The notes under the pieces were generated by a model. The model saw nothing but the letters and a program-made list of their open reading frames with translations. It did no database searches and was not told the origin of the DNA. The position numbers were made by a program, and so were the translations under genes. From Aristaeella lactis (lineage in GTDB: Bacteria; Bacillota; Clostridia; Christensenellales; Aristaeellaceae), in contig NZ_CP069421.1 in assembly GCF_018118585.1 (NCBI RefSeq), positions 3,286,001 through 3,350,000 on the forward strand: a stretch of 64,000 nt of DNA, in the 5' to 3' direction. Below are positions 7,342-15,205 of this stretch, in pieces. Position 1 is the first letter of the stretch; each line of letters starts with the position of its first letter.

Positions 7342-9210
7342 ATGTGCGGAATAGTTGGATACACAGGGCATGTGCAGGCGGCGCCGATCCTGCTGGACGG
7401 TCTGGCGAGGCTGGAATACCGCGGATATGATTCAGCCGGTCTGGCGGTACGGGACGGCAAGGCGCCGGCAGAAGTGGTGAAAGCGACCGGTAAACTATAT
7501 CACCTGGCGGATAAAACAGACCAGGGACGCGCTCTGCCCGGCTGCTGCGGTATCGGCCATACACGCTGGGCTACCCACGGCGATCCCAGCATGGTGAACG
7601 CGCATCCGCATGTGAGCGGCAACTGCTCCGGCTCCGGCTGCGGCCCGGTGGAGAGCGACGTGGTGGGTGTGCACAACGGCATCATCGAAAACTTTACGGA
7701 ACTGAAGGAAAAGCTGCTGCGCCACGATTATGCCTTTTACAGCGAAACCGACACGGAGGTGGCGGTGAAGCTGGTGGATTACTACTATAAAAAATATAAG
7801 ATCGGTCCTGTGGATGCCATTACCCGGGCCATGGTCCGGATCCGGGGCAGCTATGCCCTGGCCCTGATGTTCAAGGATTATCCGGATGAGATCTTTGTGG
7901 CCCGGAAGGATTCCCCGCTGGTGATCGGGACGGCGGACGGCGCTTCCTATCTTGCATCGGATGTTCCGGCTATCCTGAAATATACGCGTAATGTTTACTA
8001 CATCGATAACCTGCAGGTCGGCCGGATCAGCGCCGGCGAGGTGAAGTTCTACGACCTGAACGGGGATGAGGTTCAGCTGCCGCTGACCGAGATCACCTGG
8101 GACGCCGCGGCAGCGGAAAAAGACGGATATGAGCATTTCATGCTCAAGGAGATCCACGAGCAGCCCAAGGCAGTCCGGGATACGCTGAACAGCCTGGTCA
8201 AGGACGGAAAGATCACTCTCGAGGAAACCGGACTGACCGATGAGATGCTGAGGCAGGTAAACCGCATCGATATTGTGGCCTGCGGTTCCGCCTGGCATGT
8301 AGGTATGGCATCCCAGTATGTGATCGAAGACCTGGTGAGGATTCCGGTCCGGGTGGAACTGGCGAGCGAATACCGGTACCGCAGCATTCCGGTGGCTCCG
8401 GATACGCTGGTGATCATTATTTCCCAAAGCGGTGAGACAGCGGACAGCCTGGCTGCCCTGAGGGTGGCGAAAGAACGCGGCGCCATGACGCTGGCAGTGG
8501 TCAATGTGATCGGATCCACGATCGCGCGGGAAGCGGATCATACGCTGTATACGCTGGCGGGACCGGAGATCGCTGTGGCAACCACAAAGGCTTACAGCGC
8601 CCAGCTGATCGCCATGGACGTGCTGGCCGTGAAGATGGCAGCGGTCAGGAAGCAGATCACGGAAGAACAGGAAACCGGTTTCCTGGAGGCACTGAACGCG
8701 ATCCCGGACCAGATCGGCCGGGTGCTGGAAGAAAAGCAGCGGCTGCAGTGGTTCTCCTCCAAGATCGCGAACACGCATGATATCTTCTTCATCGGCCGGG
8801 GGCTTGACTACGCGATCAGCCTGGAAGGCAGCCTGAAGATGAAGGAGATCAGCTACATTCATTCCGAGGCTTACGCGGCAGGCGAACTGAAGCACGGAAC
8901 CATCAGCCTGATCGAGCAGAACACCCTGGTGATCGGCGTGCTGACACAGGGCAGCCTGTTTGAAAAGACCCTGAGCAATATGCTTGAGTGCAAGAGCCGG
9001 GGCGCTTACCTGATGGGTGTGACCACAAACGGTAATTTCTCCGTGGAGGATTCCGTGAACTTCACGGTGTATGTGCCGAAAACGGATGAGCACTTTATCG
9101 CTTCGCTGGCCATTGTTCCCCTGCAGCTGCTGGGTTACTACACCAGCGTGAACAGGGGCCTGGATGTGGATAAGCCGAGGAACCTGGCAAAGAGTGTGAC
9201 GGTCGAATGA
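7342..9210 (+). CDS. glmS: Glutamine--fructose-6-phosphate aminotransferase (isomerizing)
   Basis: GlmS (622 residues) makes glucosamine-6-phosphate from fructose-6-phosphate and glutamine, the entry to cell-wall amino sugars. The N-terminal class II glutaminase begins MCGIVGYTGH with Cys2 as the nucleophile. Two SIS sugar-isomerase domains follow; ISQSGETADS is the sugar-phosphate loop, and the C-terminus ends DKPRNLAKSVTVE as in the family. AAAGGAG lies 12 bases before the ATG. The 344-base upstream region carries a promoter, a terminator and direct repeats but no recognisable glmS ribozyme. The stop codon is inside a 12-bp palindrome. Confidence 0.97.
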   Translation: MCGIVGYTGHVQAAPILLDGLARLEYRGYDSAGLAVRDGKAPAEVVKATGKLYHLADKTDQGRALPGCCGIGHTRWATHGDPSMVNAHPHVSGNCSGSGCGPVESDVVGVHNGIIENFTELKEKLLRHDYAFYSETDTEVAVKLVDYYYKKYKIGPVDAITRAMVRIRGSYALALMFKDYPDEIFVARKDSPLVIGTADGASYLASDVPAILKYTRNVYYIDNLQVGRISAGEVKFYDLNGDEVQLPLTEITWDAAAAEKDGYEHFMLKEIHEQPKAVRDTLNSLVKDGKITLEETGLTDEMLRQVNRIDIVACGSAWHVGMASQYVIEDLVRIPVRVELASEYRYRSIPVAPDTLVIIISQSGETADSLAALRVAKERGAMTLAVVNVIGSTIAREADHTLYTLAGPEIAVATTKAYSAQLIAMDVLAVKMAAVRKQITEEQETGFLEALNAIPDQIGRVLEEKQRLQWFSSKIANTHDIFFIGRGLDYAISLEGSLKMKEISYIHSEAYAAGELKHGTISLIEQNTLVIGVLTQGSLFEKTLSNMLECKSRGAYLMGVTTNGNFSVEDSVNFTVYVPKTDEHFIASLAIVPLQLLGYYTSVNRGLDVDKPRNLAKSVTVE

Positions 9211-9255
9211 CATGGAACATGTCATTCGACAATGCAGAATGCAGAATTCAGAATG
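9203..9255 (+). repeat. Palindrome spanning the glmS stop codon plus A-rich direct repeat
   Basis: TCGAATGACATG (9203-9214) pairs with 9218-9229 across a 3-base loop and contains the glmS stop. It is followed by tandem copies of the unit (A)ATGCAGA(AT) at 9231-9255, the same unit that recurs at 19621-19920. No T-run follows. Confidence 0.6.
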
Positions 9256-9306
9256 CTGCGATCGCCGTTACCAAAGCCGCTTCACGCCTTTGACGGCTGT
9301 AGCATG

Positions 9307-9342
9307 GGAGTTGTTACCCAAATCATAGATTTGGACAACTCC
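9307..9342 (+). promoter_or_regulatory. Extended hairpin in the pyrG leader
   Basis: GGAGTTGT (9307-9314) pairs with ACAACTCC (9335-9342), enclosing CCAAAT/ATTTGG (9318-9323 with 9329-9334) over a 5-base loop, with a 3-base bulge. There is no T-run. It lies 30 bases before pyrG and may be a leader control element; no function is proven. Confidence 0.5.
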
Positions 9343-9372
9343 TCAACAATAAATACTGAAGAGGACAGGAGT

Positions 9373-10977
9373 ATGACGAAGTACATTTTTGTTACCGGCG
9401 GTGTGGTTTCAGGACTTGGAAAGGGTATTACGGCTGCGTCCCTGGGAAGGCTTCTGAAGGCCCGCGGCATTAAGGTGGCGGCGCAGAAACTGGATCCCTA
9501 TATCAATGCGGATCCCGGTACCATGAGCCCTTATCAGCACGGCGAAGTATACGTGACGGAGGATGGCGCGGAAACGGATCTGGATCTGGGACACTATGAA
9601 CGGTTCATCGATGAGGATCTGAACAAGTATTCCAACCTGACCACCGGCAAGGTCTTCGCGAATGTTCTCCGGAAGGAACGGGAAGGCGGATATCTGGGCT
9701 CCACGGTGCAGATCATTCCGCATATCACAGATGAGATCAAGCGGTTCATTTACCGGGTCGGTGAGAAGTCTGACGCGGATGTGGTGATTACCGAGATCGG
9801 CGGTACGATCGGTGATATTGAGAGCCAGCCCTTCGTTGAGGCGATCCGCGAGGTGGGACTGGAAGTAGGCCGGGAGAACGCGCTGTATATCCATGTGACG
9901 CTGGTTCCCTACCTGAAGGCAAGCGGGGAACACAAATCCAAACCTACGCAGCACAGCGTGAAGGAAATGCAGGGCATGGGCATCAACCCGAACATCATCG
10001 TGCTGCGGACAGATGAAAAGATCACCGATGAAACGATCTTCTCCAAGATTGCGCATTTCTGCAACGTGAAGGATGACTGCGTGATCGAGAATACTACGCT
10101 GCCTACACTGTATGCGGCTCCGCTGATGCTGGAAAAGGCCGGTCTGGCCGCGGTGGTCTGCCGGGAACTGGGCCTGAAATCCCCGGCACCGGACCTGAAG
10201 GACTGGGAGGATCTGGTGGAACGGATCCGGCACCAGACCCGGAAAGTGAAGATCGGCCTGGTCGGCAAATATGTGCAGCTGCATGACGCTTATCTTTCTG
10301 TGGCGGAAGCCCTGCGGCATGCGGGATACGCGCAGGACGTGATGGTGGAGATCGAATGGATCGACTCCGAACGCCTGAATGAGAAGACCGTTGAGGAGAT
10401 CCTGAGCCCCCTGCAGGCGATCATTGTGCCCGGAGGCTTTGGCGGCCGCGGTATCGAAGGCATGATCCTGGCGGCTAAATGGGCGAGGGAACATCATGTG
10501 CCGTATTTCGGCATCTGTCTGGGCATGCAGATCGCGGTGATCGAGTTTGCCCGGAACGTGGCTGGACTGAAAGGTGCCAATTCCAGGGAATTTGACGAGA
10601 AAGCGCCGTACCGGGTGATCGACTTCATGCCGGGTCAGAACGATGAGATCGACAAGGGCGGTACCCTGCGGCTGGGCCGGTATCCCTGCATCCTGAAAGA
10701 GGATACCGTGATCGCGAAATGCTATGGGGAAACACGGATCGGCGAGCGTCACCGCCACCGCTACGAGTTTGCCAATGAATACCGCGAGACGCTGGAGAAA
10801 GCGGGACTTGTCCTGTCCGGACTGTCTCCGGATGAACGGCTGGTGGAGACCGTGGAGATCCCGGGAGAAGCGTTCTTCGTGGGTGTGCAGTTCCATCCGG
10901 AATTCAAGAGCAGGCCGAATAAACCGCATCCGCTGTTTTATGGCTTTATCGCTGCGGCCATTAAAGGTATAAAGTGA
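9373..10977 (+). CDS. pyrG: CTP synthase
   Basis: CTP synthase (534 residues) aminates UTP to CTP using glutamine. The frame is open further upstream, but ATG 9373 follows GAGGACAGGAG, and the protein begins [19 protein letters not shown] exactly as the family does. The synthase domain fills residues 1-265, with the P-loop-like SGLGKG. The class I glutaminase domain follows, with Cys382 in FGICLGMQ and the distal motif GVQFHPEF. It follows glmS by 162 bases; a leader hairpin sits at 9307-9342. A terminator follows at 11000-11028. Confidence 0.97.
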   Translation: MTKYIFVTGGVVSGLGKGITAASLGRLLKARGIKVAAQKLDPYINADPGTMSPYQHGEVYVTEDGAETDLDLGHYERFIDEDLNKYSNLTTGKVFANVLRKEREGGYLGSTVQIIPHITDEIKRFIYRVGEKSDADVVITEIGGTIGDIESQPFVEAIREVGLEVGRENALYIHVTLVPYLKASGEHKSKPTQHSVKEMQGMGINPNIIVLRTDEKITDETIFSKIAHFCNVKDDCVIENTTLPTLYAAPLMLEKAGLAAVVCRELGLKSPAPDLKDWEDLVERIRHQTRKVKIGLVGKYVQLHDAYLSVAEALRHAGYAQDVMVEIEWIDSERLNEKTVEEILSPLQAIIVPGGFGGRGIEGMILAAKWAREHHVPYFGICLGMQIAVIEFARNVAGLKGANSREFDEKAPYRVIDFMPGQNDEIDKGGTLRLGRYPCILKEDTVIAKCYGETRIGERHRHRYEFANEYRETLEKAGLVLSGLSPDERLVETVEIPGEAFFVGVQFHPEFKSRPNKPHPLFYGFIAAAIKGIK

Positions 10978-10999
10978 AACGAATGAATGAAATATCATG

Positions 11000-11028
11000 A
11001 AGGACGGAGCCAGACGGCTCCGTCCTTT
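11000..11028 (+). terminator. Intrinsic terminator of pyrG
   Basis: A 12-bp stem (11000-11011 with 11016-11027, AAGGACGGAGCC arm), a 4-base loop and a short T-tail. Confidence 0.75.
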
Positions 11029-11166
11029 CTATCCGCAGGACGATGGAAGTTGTAGCACAAAAAGAAAAGATAATTGCATTTGCATACAAATTTGCATTAT
11101 ACAGTTGCACAAAATGAAAAAATGGTGCATAATCGTCAAAAAGGAAGAAAAATAAGGCGGATATAT

Positions 11167-12243
11167 ATGGAGTTTTTTCTGAATTTCCTGCATCAGAAGG
11201 TGCCTAAAGCGGGCAGAGAGATACCCGCGTATTACCAGCGGGCTCTGATGTCCAGTGAGGTTTTGCTGGTTATCTATTTTGTTATCTGCTTTTTTCTCTT
11301 TCCTCTGATCAACAGCGGGAAGTGGGAATGGAGCCCGCTGCTTTTTGCGCTTCTGTCCGGATGCTGCCTGTGGATGCTGAAACGCGGCGGAGTGAAGATA
11401 AACCAGATCAAATACGCAGTGGTATGTATCGGCTGGGTTTGCTGGAACGTGCGGTATTTCGGCTGGAACAGCGGTGTGCAGCACATGATGACCCTGATCC
11501 TGATGTTTGCCTTTTTCAATGTATATGACAAGCCGGTCAGTAAGTTGTTGTGGTTCCTGTCGATCCTGGCAATCCGTGTATTCCTGTTCTACCTGTCTCA
11601 GATGTTTTCACCCCTGTACAGGATGAGCACACGAGCCAATACGATCTACCAGACCCTGAATACGATTACTTTCTTCCTGATGCTGGCTTGCGCCTGTATT
11701 GTGTTCAGCTCAAGCGTCCAGGAAACTGAACGCCAGCTGCGCCTGAGAAACCAGGTTCTGTATAAGGAGGCAGGTACCGACTCGCTGACCGGACTGCCGA
11801 ACCGGCGGGCGATGATCGAGCAGATCGAACAGTACTGCAGGAGTAAGAACAAGATATTCTGCGTGGCGATCGCTGACCTGGACTTTTTCAAACAAGTAAA
11901 TGATACCTATGGCCATAAGTGCGGAGACTATACGCTGACCAGGCTGACAACGCTGTTCAAGGAACACGCGCTGGAACGCTACAGCGTATGCCGGTGGGGC
12001 GGAGAGGAATTCTGCTTTTTTATGCCTGAAATGAATCTGGACCAGGCAGGCATCGTCATGAACGACCTGTGTTCCGAAGTGAGGAAAATGAATCTTCTGT
12101 ATGAAGGAAATGAGTTTTCCATTACGCTTTCCATCGGTGTGGAAGAATACGATTTTGCCTCTTCCCTGGATGAGCTCCTGGACGCGGCGGATGATAAGCT
12201 GTACAAAGCGAAAAATGCCGGACGAAACAGGGTCGTAGTATGA
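11167..12243 (+). CDS. Membrane diguanylate cyclase (GGDEF domain)
   Basis: A 358-residue protein with about six hydrophobic helices in residues 35-185 and a C-terminal GGDEF domain (about 200-355) that makes cyclic di-GMP from two GTP. DSLTGLPNRR opens the domain and RWGGEEF is the active-site loop. The RxxD inhibitory site normally found just before that loop is absent (leucine and tyrosine stand there), so product inhibition by that route is unlikely. ATG 11167 is preceded by AAGGCGG; an in-frame start at 11074 would add 31 residues without a good ribosome site. The membrane part resembles no named sensor I can identify. Confidence 0.9.
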   Translation: MEFFLNFLHQKVPKAGREIPAYYQRALMSSEVLLVIYFVICFFLFPLINSGKWEWSPLLFALLSGCCLWMLKRGGVKINQIKYAVVCIGWVCWNVRYFGWNSGVQHMMTLILMFAFFNVYDKPVSKLLWFLSILAIRVFLFYLSQMFSPLYRMSTRANTIYQTLNTITFFLMLACACIVFSSSVQETERQLRLRNQVLYKEAGTDSLTGLPNRRAMIEQIEQYCRSKNKIFCVAIADLDFFKQVNDTYGHKCGDYTLTRLTTLFKEHALERYSVCRWGGEEFCFFMPEMNLDQAGIVMNDLCSEVRKMNLLYEGNEFSITLSIGVEEYDFASSLDELLDAADDKLYKAKNAGRNRVVV

Positions 12244-12253
12244 AATAATGAAA

Positions 12254-12320
12254 ACTTAAAACTAAAACTGAAAAATGAATAATGGTGGAGGAATCAGCAC
12301 CCTTTCGGTGCTGATTTTTT
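12254..12320 (+). repeat. A-rich repeat plus terminator module, copy near 12.3 kb
   Basis: A run built on AAAACT/AAAAATGAATAATGGTGGA (12250-12290) leads straight into a terminator: ATCAGCACC (12293-12301), a 5-base loop, GGTGCTGAT (12307-12315) and a T-run to 12320. The terminator ends the diguanylate cyclase gene. The preceding repeat recurs before other terminators at 20957-21004 and, in variant form, at 19621-19962. Confidence 0.8.
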
Positions 12321-12345
12321 GAACCTGTGATCGTGGTCCGAAGTA

Positions 12346-12374
12346 TTGAATTATAGGGGAAAAAGAGAGATAAT
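12346..12374 (+). promoter_or_regulatory. Promoter of the cation efflux gene
   Basis: TTGAAT (12346-12351), a 17-base spacer and GATAAT (12369-12374). The gene starts 22 bases later. Confidence 0.65.
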
Positions 12375-12396
12375 AGCAGCCGGAAGGTGACAACAG

Positions 12397-13284
12397 ATGA
12401 AACCGGAGGAATTTCAGACCGCGGCTACGCGGGTTTCACTGGTGAGCATGATCACAAATGTGATCCTGACCCTGCTGAAGCTAGCCGCCGGTCTGGTTGC
12501 ACATTCAGGAGCGATGATCAGTGACGCGGTACATTCTGCGTCTGATATTTTCAGCGGGCTGATCGTGCTGATCGGCGTGAAGATCTCATCCAAGGAACCG
12601 GATGAACAGCATCCTTACGGCCATGAAAGGTACGAGTGCGTGGCAGCCCTGCTGCTGAGCGGTATCCTGGCTGTTGTGGGCGGTATGATCGGCATAACGG
12701 CTGTGAAGGATATCATCAGCGGAGGTGCACAGAACGACATTCCCGGCGTACTTGCGCTGGCTGCGGCCGTGGTTTCCATTGTGACCAAGGAAAGCCTGTT
12801 CTGGTATACAAGGGGATACGCGAAGAAATACCGTTCCACGGCACTGCACGCGGAAGCCTGGCATCAGCGGAGCGACGCGCTGAGCTCCATCGGCGCCCTG
12901 ATCGGTATCGCGGGGGCACGGATGGGTATGCCGGTGATGGAACCCATTGCCAGCCTGATCATAGCTGTGTTCATCCTGCGGGTGGCTGTCCGGATCTTCA
13001 AGGAAGCCATTGACCAGATGGTGGATCACTCCTGCAACGAGGAGGCGGAAGAAGCCTTCCGGAACACGGCACTGGAACAGCCCGGAGTCCTGGGCGTGGA
13101 GCTGCTTCGGACCAGGATGTTCGGCAACCGGGTGTATGTGGATCTGGAGATCGCGGCGGATCCCAACCTGACGCTGGCGGCAGCCCATGAGATCGCGGAG
13201 GATGTACATGACGTGATCGAAAAAACTTTCCCGGAAGTCAAGCACATCATGGTGCACGTAAATCCGGCAAAAAAACATGACTGA
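12397..13284 (+). CDS. Cation diffusion facilitator (metal efflux)
   Basis: A 295-residue CDF-family antiporter that exports Zn, Mn, Fe or similar divalent metals in exchange for protons. Six membrane helices lie in residues 12-210. The metal-site motif ISDAVHSASDIFSG (HxxxD type) is near residue 45, and HPYGHERYE follows it, a family signature. The C-terminal cytoplasmic ferredoxin-like domain (about 215-295) ends in HIMVHVNP. AGGTG precedes the ATG. Which metal it moves cannot be told. It has its own promoter, and a weak terminator may follow at 13294-13328. Confidence 0.92.
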   Translation: MKPEEFQTAATRVSLVSMITNVILTLLKLAAGLVAHSGAMISDAVHSASDIFSGLIVLIGVKISSKEPDEQHPYGHERYECVAALLLSGILAVVGGMIGITAVKDIISGGAQNDIPGVLALAAAVVSIVTKESLFWYTRGYAKKYRSTALHAEAWHQRSDALSSIGALIGIAGARMGMPVMEPIASLIIAVFILRVAVRIFKEAIDQMVDHSCNEEAEEAFRNTALEQPGVLGVELLRTRMFGNRVYVDLEIAADPNLTLAAAHEIAEDVHDVIEKTFPEVKHIMVHVNPAKKHD

Positions 13285-13293
13285 AACTGATTT

Positions 13294-13328
13294 CCTGCGG
13301 TTCCTCCATTGAAAGGGCCGCGGGTTTT
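13294..13328 (+). terminator. Possible terminator of the cation efflux gene
   Basis: CCTGCGG (13294-13300) can pair with CCGCGGG (13318-13324, one wobble), followed by TTTT. The loop is long, and the element overlaps the next promoter, so it is tentative. Confidence 0.4.
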
Positions 13329-13337
13329 CTGTACAAT
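13309..13337 (+). promoter_or_regulatory. Promoter of the TauA/TauC-type operon
   Basis: TTGAAA (13309-13314), a 17-base spacer and TACAAT (13332-13337). Confidence 0.7.
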
Positions 13338-13381
13338 AACGCGGAAGAGGTTAGCACTGATTAAGAAAGGGTGATTCAGAT

Positions 13382-14308
13382 ATGAAAAAGATTCTTACAA
13401 TGATGATGGCGCTGGTATTGGCGCTGGGCCTGTGTGTGTTTGCAGCAGCTGAAGGCGCGGATATTTCCGGCCTGACGGTGACCACTCCGGGCGGTGCCCC
13501 GGCCCTGGCCCTGGCGGTGATGGCAGCGGAGAACCCCGGACAGTACACCACGATCGCAGCGGATACGATCGCCGCGGCTTTTGCCGGAAAAGAAGCGGAT
13601 TTCATCATCGCTCCGCTGAATGCCGGCGCGAAACTGTACAAGGCCGGAAAATCCAGCTATAAACTGGCAGCTGTGGTGAGCTGGGGCAACCTGTTCATCG
13701 CAGCACAGAAGGAAGACCTGAAGGCGGAAGATCTGAACGGCGCGAACCTGACGCTGTTCGGTGAAAACACGATTAACGCCTCCGTGGTTCTGTATGCCCT
13801 GAAGGAAAACGGCATTGAACCGGCGGAAGTGACATACCTGGCCGGCGCGTCCGATACCCAAAGCCTGCTGCTGAGCGACGCGGAAGCCATGGTGGTGACG
13901 GCAGAACCTGCCCTGACCGCGGCGAAGATGAAGAATGACAAGATCAGCGCTGTCAGCGTGAATGAGCTGCTGAAGCAGGCAAGCGGTATGGAGGGATATA
14001 CCCAGGCTGCGCTGTTTGTGAAGGCTGAAACTGCTGAAAGCAATCCTGACGCGGTGGCGGAATTCCTGAAACAGGCGGAGGAATCCTGCGGTAAGTGCAC
14101 AACGGATGTGGCGGCCGTGGCTGAAGCGGCTGCAGCTCTGGAAATCCTGCCGAACGCCAAGGTGGCAGCTGCCGCGATCCCCGGCTGCGCAATCCGGTTT
14201 GTGAGCGCGAAGGACGCCAAAGAACAGGTGGAGAAAACCGCACAGATCGACCTGAGCCAGTTCGGCGGGGAAGTGCCCGCGGACGACTTCTACTATGGAG
14301 CGGAATAA
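13382..14308 (+). CDS. ABC transporter substrate-binding protein, SsuA/TauA/ThiY-like
   Basis: A 308-residue secreted binding protein. It starts with a signal peptide (MKKILTMMMALVLALGLCVF, then AAAEGA) and has the two-lobed NMT1-like fold used for sulfonates, taurine or thiamine precursors. It is rich in alanine and glutamate. The lipobox is not convincing; Cys17 is inside the hydrophobic core and may or may not be lipidated. It overlaps the downstream permease by 14 bases, so the two work together. Its ligand cannot be read from the sequence; no TPP riboswitch or sulfur-gene neighbour helps. Confidence 0.8.
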   Translation: MKKILTMMMALVLALGLCVFAAAEGADISGLTVTTPGGAPALALAVMAAENPGQYTTIAADTIAAAFAGKEADFIIAPLNAGAKLYKAGKSSYKLAAVVSWGNLFIAAQKEDLKAEDLNGANLTLFGENTINASVVLYALKENGIEPAEVTYLAGASDTQSLLLSDAEAMVVTAEPALTAAKMKNDKISAVSVNELLKQASGMEGYTQAALFVKAETAESNPDAVAEFLKQAEESCGKCTTDVAAVAEAAAALEILPNAKVAAAAIPGCAIRFVSAKDAKEQVEKTAQIDLSQFGGEVPADDFYYGAE

Positions 14309-15053
14309 AAAAGGCCTCAATACCCTGGCATTCTGCCTGGGGATCCTGCTGGCCGGTGTGCTGATCCAGGCAGCCGGGTGGCTGAAAGGCGACCGGCTGG
14401 TCTTCCCGGACGTGGGGGGAATCCTGCGGACGTTTGTCCGCATGCTCGGAGAGGAACGTACCTGGCGGCAGATCGGAACGACGCTGGTACACCTGGTCGA
14501 GTCCCTGGCCGCGGCTGCTGTGATCGGAACGGCACTGGGTCTGGCCCAGGGCCGGAGCCCGTTTGTCCGCTCCCTGCTGAAGCCGCTGATGATCCTGCTG
14601 CGGTCCATTCCGATGATCGTGATGACGGTGATCATCATGGTGCTGACAAAATACGAGCAGGTACCCCTTGTCGCACCGGCACTGATGCTGATCCCGCTGA
14701 TCAGTGAAGCTACGGCGGAGGGACTGCGGCGGATCGAGCCGGAAATGATTGACGTCTACCGGATGAACAGCGGATTCAACGGCAGGGTGCTGTTTCAGGT
14801 GTATCTGCCGCTGATGGCCGGATACCTGCAGCAGGCCTATATCAATGCCGTGGGAATGGGCATCAAGCTGGCGGTGACCACCGAATACCTGGTACAGGCC
14901 AGAGATTCCCTGGGGAAAGCGGTGTACAGCAGCGCCTACTTTAATGAATACGCGGAGATCTACGCGTATGCGCTGATCATGGTGCTGGTGGCGGTTGTTG
15001 TAAGTGAAGCGCCGAGAACGCTGGCAAAAGGATTCATCCATGCCAGCGAATGA
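14295..15053 (+). CDS. ABC transporter permease, SsuC/TauC-like
   Basis: A 252-residue inner-membrane permease with about six helices and the EAA-type loop (EATAEGLRRIEPEMIDVY) near residues 136-153 that docks an ATPase. Its start overlaps the binding-protein gene by 14 bases. The operon ends here: no ATP-binding subunit follows or precedes, so the pair must borrow an ATPase from elsewhere or has lost it. The stop codon TGA (15051-15053) is the first TGA of mini-hairpin array 2. Confidence 0.85.
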   Translation: MERNKKGLNTLAFCLGILLAGVLIQAAGWLKGDRLVFPDVGGILRTFVRMLGEERTWRQIGTTLVHLVESLAAAAVIGTALGLAQGRSPFVRSLLKPLMILLRSIPMIVMTVIIMVLTKYEQVPLVAPALMLIPLISEATAEGLRRIEPEMIDVYRMNSGFNGRVLFQVYLPLMAGYLQQAYINAVGMGIKLAVTTEYLVQARDSLGKAVYSSAYFNEYAEIYAYALIMVLVAVVVSEAPRTLAKGFIHASE

Positions 15054-15151
15054 AATGTTGGCTTCGCCAACGTGAAATATCGGCCTTACAGCCGATGTGA
15101 AATATTTGGCTGGTGCCAAATGTGAAATATTCGCCTAAAGGCGAATGTGAC
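15051..15151 (+). repeat. Mini-hairpin array 2 (four GTGAAAT-linked hairpins)
   Basis: Four perfect small hairpins at 15057-15071 (GTTGGC arm), 15079-15096 (ATCGGC arm), 15104-15121 (ATTTGGC arm) and 15129-15146 (ATTCGCC arm). Each is introduced by (G)TGAAAT, and the array ends in GTGAC like array 1. Stem order matches array 1 (first GTTGRC, last ATTCGMC) while both arms change together. It begins in the permease stop codon. Confidence 0.88.
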
Positions 15152-15161
15152 AGTAACTCAA

Positions 15162-15190
15162 AAAGAGTCATCCATGCCGGATGACTCTTT
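15162..15190. terminator. Bidirectional terminator between permease and aminotransferase
   Basis: AAAGAGTCATCC (15162-15173), a 5-base loop and GGATGACTCTTT (15179-15190). The minus-strand copy is followed by a T-run and ends the aminotransferase gene. Confidence 0.82.
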
Positions 15191-15205
15191 ACTGTTATTA
15201 TGAGT

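Noticed and set aside
7495-9225. Long open frame opposite glmS on the minus strand
   Set aside because: It is a by-product of third-position G/C in glmS; no ribosome site and no recognisable domain. The same holds for long antisense frames opposite pyrG, nifS, the ABC exporter genes, GH20 and kduD.
9232-9372. Upstream extension of pyrG
   Set aside because: It would translate an intergenic repeat and a hairpin; CTP synthases begin at [10 protein letters not shown].
13284-13382. TPP riboswitch before the ThiY-like binding protein
   Set aside because: The gap is under 100 bases and has no CTGAGA core.
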